From: Setaria digitata
Taxonomy: Eukaryota > Nematoda > Chromadorea > Rhabditida > Setariidae
DNA length: 64,000 nucleotides
Direction of reading: 5' to 3'
Assembly: GCA_003640385.1 (NCBI GenBank)
Contig: RCAB01000299.1
Coordinates: 1-64,000, forward strand
The notes beneath the pieces were generated by a model, which worked only from the letters and a program-made list of their open reading frames with translations, did not search any database and had not been told where the DNA came from. Made by a program: the position numbers and the translations under genes. Positions 55,901-64,000 of this stretch are shown here, piece by piece (positions within the stretch are counted from its first letter, which is position 1; each line of letters opens with the position of its first letter).

Positions 55901-56400
55901 TTCCGGGAACAACATTTTTTTTTTGTTTTTCTCACTGATTTTTAATAAAACATCCACCGCTTCTCTCCCCTGCAATTCTACGCTACGCATAAATAACGCA
56001 GCAGTATTCTAACTTTTTGAAATATTTCGTAGCCTAGACACGTTGGGTATAAGCGAATCATAGAAAAACTATGCTCATTTGTTCAGAGAGCAGTTATATT
56101 AAGCTAAAAGAAAAGTGCTCCAAATCAATTTTAAAAACCAAACATACCTTTTGTTCGACCTGAGCTAAGACTAAAGACACCTGAGCTTCATCATTTTTGT
56201 TGACTGGAACGGCATTACTAACTGAGACGGTTTTACTGCAACCACTGGACGAGGCATTCGCTTTTAAATCCTAAACAGAATTATAAAATCAGTCATCAGT
56301 GAAAAGATATGCAACCCCTGAGATCAAAGAGAAAAAAAGCAATTGTAAAAAATTTCGATACCTGCTCTGGCAAAACAGCATCAGTAAACAAACAATTCAT
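52976..56400 (-). CDS. ribosomal L1 domain-containing protein (RSL1D1/Utp30-like)
   Basis: Ten exons in transcript order: 56362-56400, 56148-56270, 55824-55969, 55144-55315, 54813-54961, 54417-54521, 53979-54148, 53688-53846, 53334-53488, 52976-53221. All phases agree and give 487 aa. Proteins of this family are nucleolar and bind pre-ribosomal RNA. The L1 domain covers about residues 55-330: ILPHPLHEKGNTTVCLIMRD, the QLASAYDIFLVD block, the KxPLRLSV block, SIRVGN, and a final strand ending GGPSLPLYID. A Lys/Arg-rich basic tail (LLEKRRKLKEKRRKALKAKK and beyond to SKKSKSKC) fits nucleolar targeting. Two splice sites are weak: donor GTCTGT at 54416 and acceptor AAAAAAG at 53489. The ATG follows TTTCAG directly, suggesting spliced-leader addition. 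It lies 690 bases downstream of SDE2 on the same strand. Confidence 0.85.
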
Positions 56401-57089
56401 TCTGAAATGAAAAATCAACTGATGGCATCACTTAATATATAAACCCCCTTTTTACCATTCTATCCTTCCTCGAATTCAGAAGTTAAGTCAGTACAAATAC
56501 GTCAAAACTAACTAAATCAAAAAGTAGGATAATAACAACCCTTCTAAAAACAATTTAGAACAGAAAAATAAATAAACTACTAAGGAAAATGCTAGCAAGA
56601 TATAAGGTAAGGCGCATATCACGCAAACGAGATAAAATAAACACATTAACAAACCACTTTAAAACCGAATTCATGGACACAACTTAATCGATAAATTACA
56701 AAGACATTACCAAATATACAAACAAGCAATATTCTCAAACCCGAAAATGTCATAAAGATCTCTCCCCAATGGCTTTAAAGAAGAAAGAACAGACTCTGCC
56801 TCACCTCTTATTTTCGTCGCAAGAATAAGTTTAGAGAAATAAAAAGAGAAAAAAAAAATTGCATGTCTTATAAGGATGTACGAAAGTTCAGTGCTCGACA
56901 TGTGAAAGAGAAAAAACACAGTAGTCGAACAGATATGTAGAAGAAACGATACGCTGGGATTGTAAAACTTCAAAACTATACATTAAAAGTGAGTATACAA
57001 ATTTATCAAATCTAATAAAAACTAGCTCGTTTTGATAGCTGATTACCACATGTTGCAAATTAAAAAAACACACACACAGACGAGCTCGT
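56401..57089 (-). other. spacer between SDE2 and the L1-domain gene, possible operon spacer
   Basis: 690 bases with no coding block. It ends in TTTCAG one base before the downstream ATG, as expected for a trans-splice acceptor. No strong promoter-like GC island is seen. Confidence 0.5.
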
Positions 57090-58789
57090 TCATTTCTTCC
57101 TACCATGTGCACGGATATTTTTTGGGTATTGATCCGGTTTTAAGCCTTTGATAGAGTAAAGCCGAACCGCCCGCTCTGCTAGCGATCCACCACATTTCAA
57201 GCCACGGACTAAATTAAAAATTTGATCGAATGAAATAAATGTGCGCTCAAATATAAAGAAATGAAAATAGAGCAAAACCAAAAAATTTTAAAAAAAGAAA
57301 ACCTTCAAGAGCATATTTTAATTGATCAAGCCCCAGCGATTCCAGTTTTTCTGCACTGTCGTAATCGTTTAAGTTGATATCAAAATTCGTCACTTTGCCG
57401 GACTCCTTCGTCTCGAAGAAACTTGATTTTTCAATCTTTGTCTCGATGGCGCATGATTTTTTAACACTCGTCTCAACGACACTTTCTTTTTCAGGAATAA
57501 ATACAGCTAAAAAGCAACCCAGACTTGAAAATGAAAACAACAAGCATTCCTCTATCCATAAAGATTAACATGAAACAACAATTCACATACCTATTTCTCT
57601 CGGAGACATTTTTTCTTTCTCATTTTCATAACACTTTCTATCTGCATCATCACTGACAACTGTGACTGCATTTTTGCTGAAAATGAAGCTATTTTATGTT
57701 AGAAGTCAGTTCTGCAATATTCTCGGCAAAGTCTCAAAAGGACACTAGTGTAAAAAAGCAAAAATGACCTGTCTTTATCAAGCTTAGGTACCCCAGATTC
57801 CAGTGTTTCATTCATCATCATTCTTCTGCGCTTCGGCGCAGTCTCTTCTTCCGAATCATCATCCTCAATCACTTGCGGTTGTTGCTTCGATTTTAATAAA
57901 TCTTCATTACTTCTTTTATTTTTTGCAGCAACAATTCCTATATTAAACAGCGTTTGCAAAATTACTGAGAGTAATCTTTTTTAATTACTTTTGACAGTTC
58001 CTATAATGCTTTTTGTTCCAAAACAAAAATAAAGCTTTTATACACTCAAAAATTCATTACACATTCTCGGAACTGACTTTGACAGAGTTGAGGAAATAAC
58101 TAAGAAGACGGGAAACTCACCGGCTTCAAAAGCTTCATCTGTTTCGTCCATGATTTTTTCTCTTGTTTGGATAAAATCAGGATCATTAAAGTCATGCTTT
58201 ACAGGACCTGCCTTCAGTTTTTCGTACTTCTCTTGCCTACAAATAATATAACCACAAAAGAAAAAATACCAAAACTACGCAAAAACTTCTTGCAAGACTT
58301 CAAAACGATTACAAAAATTTGAACAGTGGCCAACTTTTAGAAGATAAAGAGTACCTCTGTCGACGTTTCTCTTCCTCTCTCTCCCCTGCTTTTTCAATCC
58401 ATTTCCGAAGCTTCTCTTCCTCTTTAATGTCCGCAAGCCGTCGTCCAGACAAATCACGGCACATCAACTGATTCGTTGATCGATGAATACGAAATGAACG
58501 AAGCAATGAACCAAAACCTTGGATTGATTAGAAATGAAGCATAATTTTATAACCATCACTATATCGGAAATTTTACGCTCTAGAAAATACTGCAAAATAA
58601 AATAGTTTGAAAAATATGAAAAATTAAGACAAAACCTCCTTTGCCTCCGCGAAGTCTGAAATGCAGTTGGAAGTTAGCACCTTCATCCAAACTCTTCCAA
58701 TCAACAATTCTTCCATTAACGGTAACATAGAAAAGGTCTTCAGGTAACAGCTCGAGCTCAGCGATCGTTCGAATAGCAGAGGTAAACAT
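57090..58789 (-). CDS. sde2: SDE2 homologue (splicing / genome-stability regulator with GGKGG processing site)
   Basis: Seven exons in transcript order: 58636-58789, 58355-58517, 58121-58236, 57769-57937, 57591-57676, 57303-57506, 57090-57208. They give 336 aa with phases intact. SDE2 is made with a ubiquitin-like N-terminus that is cut after a GG in the GGKGG motif; the processed C-terminal part joins the spliceosome and, in vertebrates, genome-maintenance complexes. Seen here: FYVTVNGRIVDW of the ubiquitin-like fold, GGKGG at residues 48-52, then FGSLLRSFR and CRDLSGRRL, an Arg/Glu helix, an acidic middle (DDDSEEE), and a C-terminal SAP-like block, LESLGLDQLKYALE then GLKCGGSLAERAVRLYSIKG. 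The N-terminus from this ATG is shorter than in the human protein, so a first exon may be missing (see findings). Human SDE2 is about 451 aa. Confidence 0.88.
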
Positions 58790-60583
58790 ATTTTCCGGTC
58801 CTACTTCAAAGACATTAAATTAGACGATGAAATCCGTTCATTTTCTCAGACCTCTATCACCTGAACCCGTGAACCCACCACAAGACACCCGGAGTTACCT
58901 GTACCAACGCCTTCCTTGCCCACAAATTCCCAAACACTCCAAGCCAGAAGACTACGGCTCGTCCCTAGCATCCGTACAACGTCCAGTCGTGAAATACTCG
59001 AGGCTACTTAAGTTGGCGTCAAAACCAGCGTTTGAATGAGAGGACTAATTCACGTGCTAGAATGGTATGCTTGTTAGTGAGGCTGCTAGCTAGGCTGTGT
59101 GCTTCACTAGACTCCAAACTAGCCAACTCGTCCAGAGCCAAAAACTAGTAAGAGTTAGAAGGGAAGGAATGTTCCCCTTTTAGAGTTCAAATGAATCATT
59201 TATGTATGGACAGGGCCTTGGCCAAAGTGCTCCTCGTTCTGCGCTCCAGTACCATTTATAAGTTTTCCTTACAGGTGCCTCTTTGCTCCTAATTCTTTTC
59301 CTTTCTGTGTAGCCAAAGAAGAATTGAGATATGACTTGGCACAAAATACTTCACCATTTGCGCTCGATGCCACCTTTACTAAACGATAATTCTAACACAA
59401 ACTTGCATGCCTATCAGTAGTACTGCTCAAAATATCGTAATATTATTGGAACTAGAAAACATTTATAAGATGTAATTGTTGGTGCTGAATGATTTTTACT
59501 GATGCTAAGTTTTCCCTGAGATATGTCTATGGTAAAGAAGATGCCAGGATAATTGTGATCTGAACTTTTACTTTACTGTTCACTTCAATAAGGAGACTAT
59601 AGCAGTAATAGTGGAACAGTGATACGGCACAGGTATAATCGAACTTTGGATCAAATGGATGGCTTTCTTTCTTGCTACAAATTAAACTCTAGAAAGTCCG
59701 CTCTGACGAACATTTTTGTTCTATTAATTACTTTTTGTTCGGGGGCAACAGTGCATTCGAGAGTGCAGTATATCTTGGACCATAATCCTTTACATTGGGC
59801 CACCTACAGTAGATACTTGCCAGGAGTACAGTATATCTGAAACCGCAGTTCTTACAGTAGATACTGTGAAGGAAGTGCAAGCTTAAGTGCAGCCAAATTG
59901 AATTCCTAACTGAACGAAATCGTAGTGTGCATCACTAAAACACCTTGTGCAGGTTTAATTGCAATAACACTTAACTTGCTTTAGTTGCTTACATATATCC
60001 AGATGCTAATAATATTGACAATGATAGAAAGAGATGGTGTTAGAAACGTAGTGAAGAATGGGGAAAATACCAATTTCACTTAAAGGGAGGAGAGAAAATG
60101 GATAAATTGATTATAAAACAGAGCTAGAGGGTATGAAGTAGTGCTTGAAAGAAATAATAGCTTTTCTTGTTAATTCCTATCTAATACGGTATCGTTTTAG
60201 GAACACTTTATTTTCATATTTTTTTGTGACATGTAAGTTATTAGAAACTATTTTCTACTCAACAAGTAAATAAGTAACATACACGTTGCTAGTTTACTTT
60301 AATTTTAGTTGAAAATAGCTTCAATATAATCTTCACTTTAACCAGGTGACACAGTGGATTGTCAAATTGCAGGTAGATAACAGATCTTATTAAGGAGGAA
60401 TTCGAGCACTAAGCGCATTTATCGTCTCTTGATCAACCTTTAGCATGCCTTGTCAGTTGCATAGATGGTGTTAGTACGGGAGTGGTATGTCTTCAGGGTT
60501 TTATGTATTTAAGAGTGAATGTGAACATAGATCGGGACGAGCGTTATTTGTTCGTATTTGTAGCCTAGACGATAGCAGCGAAG
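58790..60583. other. intergenic region between divergent SDE2 and CCCH genes
   Basis: Less AT-rich than the rest of the window, especially 58840-59240. It may contain an upstream coding exon of SDE2 (58899-58971, minus). A 71-codon frame on the plus strand (58827-59039) overlaps that and has no recognisable family. A cluster of four 10-base motifs lies at 59766-59864. No RNA gene was seen. Confidence 0.55.
59766..59864. repeat. cluster of CAGTATATCT / CAGTAGATAC motifs
   Basis: CAGTATATCT occurs at 59766 and 59829, CAGTAGATAC at 59807 and 59855, in alternation. The last sits in the near-palindrome ACAGTAGATACTGT. A regulatory role is only a guess. Confidence 0.5.
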
Positions 60584-62779
60584 ATGGCAGCGGTATTCCA
60601 GCATCCTTCATCTGGCGATTCTGCATTGGGCTATCAGCTGTCGGAAGTGCCGTCATTACCACCACAACCTGTACCATTTTTACCTGCAGCACTACCTGTA
60701 ATACCGCCACCTCAAGGCACTGTATATTTTCAACCGCCATATATCTTTCCGAGTGGTTTGCCACAGCCAGTGTTTTGCGAGCAATCGAATGTTCCACTAC
60801 CGTCACTCGAGAATACCCCAAGAGAGGGTACGATAAACGATAATAGTACCACTGTTCAAGGCATTTTTTTTTTCTCGGAACTGTAGTAACTTTGTATTTG
60901 CATTGCTAGTTTTCGGCGCACTATTGATACATGTCATTAGGACTCTGTCACTTCGATTTTCTCGAGGGTGACAGCAACATTATGATTTATTCATACATTC
61001 CTTCTTGCCACCACAGAGACATGCAGAAGCATTTATCAATACATATCCATGCAGGCATGCATACGTGCTATCACTTATCATCCATGATTAGTGCTCACGT
61101 AAAGGGCTAGAATGTTTAGTGCTTTTCGTTGTTAATGAACTGGGATTAATAAGTTGGTAGTTTTTCTTTTGACTGTTTATTTTTGCTTCAGTATTGTTGG
61201 GAAATCGAATTTTGATTTGCAGAAACAGTACCGGAAGTGTCACCGAATGCAGTTTTCTATCCGCCGCCATCGTTTCCTATTCCATTTCCACCTCCAGTGC
61301 AACCTTTTCCACTCTTTAGTCCTTATTTACGTCCTGGCCCTGTACTTTTTGTCTTACCACCATTTCCGGATACTTCCACCCCAGGAAATCCATTGCCAAC
61401 ACTACCGCCACCTCTACCATCATCTTGTCCAAAATCATCAGTCTTGCAACCACTGCCATCTTCATTTGGTTCTACACCATATCAAAGTTGGTCGATAACC
61501 AATGCTACATCACAAAGTCCCACCGTAAGGATAACACCGAGAAAGGACAACATTTTATCGACGGGTAGCAATTTTTTTTTTTTGATAGGAATGTTAACTA
61601 TTGGTTATAAATAATTCAGTAAGGCTAACACGATAAAATATTCTGCTGTCGTTGGAAGTAATTCAATAATTGAGAAAGTATTCATGCACAAATTGTTGGG
61701 AGAATTATGCTTACATGAGGTTCCGACAATTTATCCGATAATTTTCCAGTTTTTTTTTCAGCTGAATGACTGTGTATTACAGGTTCGAATCAATCATCAT
61801 TTAAATTTTCCGGGAATGATGACAGCAAAAGTTTCCAAAGAGATAATTCTGTGAGTTAAATGCCTGATCTCATATATCCACTCCCTCCCCTTGAAATTAT
61901 AAAAAATAAATTTATGAAGATTTTTTGATCTTTTTCTTTTAATGGGAAATTTCCATTTCTCCATAATTTTGCCGTCATTCAGATGCCTAAGTCCTGCACA
62001 TGTGTCGCATTCGGTTGGAAAATTCTTCTTGTTATTCAGCTGGCATTTCGTGATTTACTGAATTGTATAAAGCTGGATTGCATTTTTTCTAACCTATAAA
62101 AATTTTTGCTAACTGCAGAATCAGGGTGAATTGATGTACCGAAACAAGTCGGGTCCGTCATTGAATAATTACCGAACTAAACTTTGCATAAACTTCAAGA
62201 ATGGTCACTGCCCTTACGGAGACAAATGTCGATTCATTCATCAACAAAGTTCGTTTTTTCCTTATAGTGAGCAGAAGCATAAAAAGTTTTATGTAATTGT
62301 CATGTTTGTGTACTGTTGCCATTATTTCAGCAGCAGATGGTCTAAGCAGAACAAAATTTTCCACCAATGCTCCTGCATTTGTGCCGAGAGCTAATGCGTA
62401 AGTTTCATATCAGATTAATTTTAGTTTCAAATTTCCTTGTCTATGGAAAACTTATCTCTTCTTCCATTTAATTAGTAGTCATTCGGTTGAGGACCGGGAT
62501 GGATTAAAAGACTTTTGTGTTAAGGGTTGAATGTTCGTGATGTTTAGGATGCACACTAAAGCAGGTAGTCCGTCTACTTCGTTGGATATGGGTCCGCCGA
62601 ATCGCCTTTATAGTTCCACTCCTGTATCACTGCTAGCCAAGAGTCAGAGTAATGGACTGGACGTAAAGGAGAGAACAACTACGCCAACTGGGCGACGAGT
62701 GTCATACCGACATGATTTCAGTGCTGGTTATCGACGACCTTCAGTGGCTGATGGACCTCATCCTTTGCCTGCATGTTGA
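60584..62779 (+). CDS. CCCH zinc-finger protein with proline-rich N-terminus
   Basis: Six exons, 60584-60827, 61223-61564, 61783-61850, 62119-62248, 62331-62397 and 62548-62779, in phase, give 360 aa. The N-terminal half is Pro-rich (PPPSFPIPFPPPVQPFP and similar) with no fold expected. One zinc finger, YRTKLCINFKNGHCPYGDKC then RFIH, spans residues 236-259 with ligands Cys241, Cys249, Cys255 and His259. The spacing is C-x7-C-x5-C-x3-H, one residue shorter in the first loop than TIS11/TTP. The YRTKLC lead and PYGDKCRF core are typical of RNA-binding CCCH fingers, so a role in mRNA control is likely. Only one finger is present, whereas TIS11-type proteins have two. The C-terminal 100 residues are Ser/Thr/Pro-rich. 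An in-frame TAG shortly upstream supports this start. The exon-4 donor (GTTCGT) is weak but fixed by phase. Confidence 0.8.
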
Positions 62780-63850
62780 TGTCAAATCTGTAACTGCTTC
62801 TGATCCCCTAATTTGATCTCATTTTTTAATTTTATTTTCTTCCAATCGTATGAAATACATTTCCCTTCTTATATTGGAATCTTCTTTAATCAAATGAAAG
62901 CTCCCAGTAATGCATTGGTTTTATATATTTATATAAAACATTTCAAATACCGTAATTCATATGAAAAAGAAAAGTGAATCCCTGACACTTTTTATTTGTA
63001 TATAGGGTGGGTGGCTTGAGTTTGAAGCATAAATCTTTTCAGTCCTGGAGTAGTTTCAGTAATGGGAATAGGTGCTCAATTGCTTATATCAACTTTCATC
63101 GGTAGATGTATTAATTTCTCAGCTTTTAAGACTAATTTGAAACATGCCAGACTTTTTTTGGATTTTGGGCCAGCATTTCACTTCATGTTTTTTTCTGTTT
63201 TAATTGTGTACATTTGGGTGCTAGCTACAAGCTCCCGCATCAGGTCATTTGATCATTATGCAGTTCCTGAGTCCTTCAAGTTTTGTATTTTGGATCAGAT
63301 GTATAAAACCTTCTGATTCTGCCTTTGAACATATATATTATTCATTCATTCTGCATTTTACATTTTCATTCCAGCTTAAGTACTTGAAATTAATAGTGCT
63401 AGGAGTATAGCATGATTGGTTACCTTAACATCGTACTTACAGTGCGTGGTAATAAGGCTGAAAGAGTCAAATAACTAATTAGATTTGCCTTCATGGCGCA
63501 AGGGCGAGTGATCAGTTATAACTCATCCACTTTGTACGAGTGGAACGCACACGTGTCAGAGTGACACCAAACCAGTGATTAAATGTGATGAAGCAGTGTT
63601 GCCCACTGCCGAGTGATTTCTTTGTGATTTCGCTGTGGTTGTTATGTGAATGGTGATGGGATTTATGATGGATATGTCCGAAAAGGAAGGGTTTCTTAAA
63701 AGATTATCTTATCAGTGAGACTAAACTATACCATAACATGGCAGTAATTTCTCTAACAGTACTTCAATGTAATTTCTGCAGAATTGTATTCATAGAATAA
63801 TCTGAACTGTGTTATATAAGGGAATAATTGCGAATAAAGGAAAGGAGAAA
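62780..63850. other. intergenic region, no recognisable gene
   Basis: 3' UTR of the CCCH gene followed by the upstream region of the ATPase gene. An 84-codon frame at 63062-63316 has no recognisable family. Nothing else stands out. Confidence 0.6.
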
Positions 63851-63988
63851 ATGTCACTGTCAATGGAACAGGCACTTAATTTTTGTGTTCGTGTTGCTGT
63901 TGCTACAGCTGCATCGATCGTTATCATGAAACTTGCCGCAAAATATATTGATCCCAATCATGCTATCAATAAAAATGCCAAGAAGAAG
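63851..63988 (+). CDS. probable Msp1/ATAD1 AAA ATPase, first exon (gene continues outside window)
   Basis: The ATG at 63851 opens a 46-codon exon ending at an AAG|GTCAGT donor. It starts MSLSMEQALNFCVRVAVATA, continues through a hydrophobic segment (AVATAASIVIMKLAA, about residues 16-30), and ends KYIDPNHAINKNAKKK. A short N-terminal membrane anchor followed at once by an IDP-x-(5)-K-rich helix start is how ATAD1/Msp1 proteins begin. These are outer-mitochondrial and peroxisomal membrane ATPases that extract mislocalised tail-anchored proteins. The ATPase domain lies beyond the window, so the call rests on the N-terminus only. The exon has no in-frame stop. Confidence 0.55.
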
Positions 63989-64000
63989 GTCAGTTTTTCT

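Noticed and set aside
58827..59039. 71-codon Pro/Ser-rich frame on the plus strand
   Set aside because: No family resemblance, no supporting splice structure, and it overlaps the region upstream of SDE2 on the other strand; the less AT-rich composition alone can open such a frame.
61781..61800. GGTTCGAATC resembling a tRNA B box
   Set aside because: It is the start of a coding exon of the CCCH gene and has no matching A box or cloverleaf around it.
63062..63316. 84-codon frame with a hydrophobic segment
   Set aside because: No upstream promoter, splice or family evidence; hydrophobic stretches arise easily from T-rich DNA.

Overview
The window looks like a nematode nuclear genome, probably a spirurid or filarial-type worm. 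It is strongly AT-rich, has short introns with GT donors and TTTCAG-type acceptors, and is littered with A or T homopolymers. Gene content also points to nematodes: a GPA-type G-alpha, a single SSU-1-like sulfotransferase, and a secreted cysteine-rich family resembling DUF19. No bacterial, viral or transposase gene was recognised. The species cannot be fixed from this sequence alone.

Layout. The left edge holds the last two exons of an E(z)/EZH2-type histone methyltransferase (+). After about 4.4 kb without a recognisable gene comes cyclin L (-, 11 exons, 528 aa), divergent from nephrocystin-4 (+, about 30 exons, about 1,334 aa, a ciliary transition-zone protein). A roughly 10 kb gene-poor stretch follows, with microsatellites and a large foldback repeat. 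It ends at a GC-richer promoter and a cytosolic sulfotransferase (+, 5 exons, 414 aa). A second gene-poor stretch contains a partial secreted cysteine-rich gene (-) whose intron carries a 306-base T run. Next are a G-protein alpha subunit (+, 8 exons, 356 aa), a ribosomal-L1-domain protein of the RSL1D1 type (-, 10 exons, 487 aa) and SDE2 (-, 7 exons, 336 aa). The last two lie head to tail and may be an operon. The right end has a CCCH zinc-finger protein with a proline-rich N-terminus (+, 6 exons, 360 aa) and the first exon of a probable Msp1/ATAD1 AAA ATPase (+).

The genes do not form one pathway. Cyclin L, SDE2 and the L1-domain protein are nuclear RNA-processing or ribosome-biogenesis genes, and EZH2 is chromatin. 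NPHP4, the sulfotransferase and the G-alpha are of kinds that act in ciliated sensory neurons in Caenorhabditis elegans, but they are not adjacent and I do not claim a cluster.

Gene models were built by hand from conserved protein blocks plus splice sites, and reading phase was checked across every junction. Exceptions are named in the entries. Five single Ns mark contig joins; three of them, plus a second one in the same intron, are flanked by duplicated sequence that looks like unmerged contig ends. I found no convincing new multi-gene system. The most notable items are the extreme homopolymer, the foldback element, several minisatellites inside NPHP4 introns (one duplicating a splice donor), and the unresolved cysteine-rich gene.
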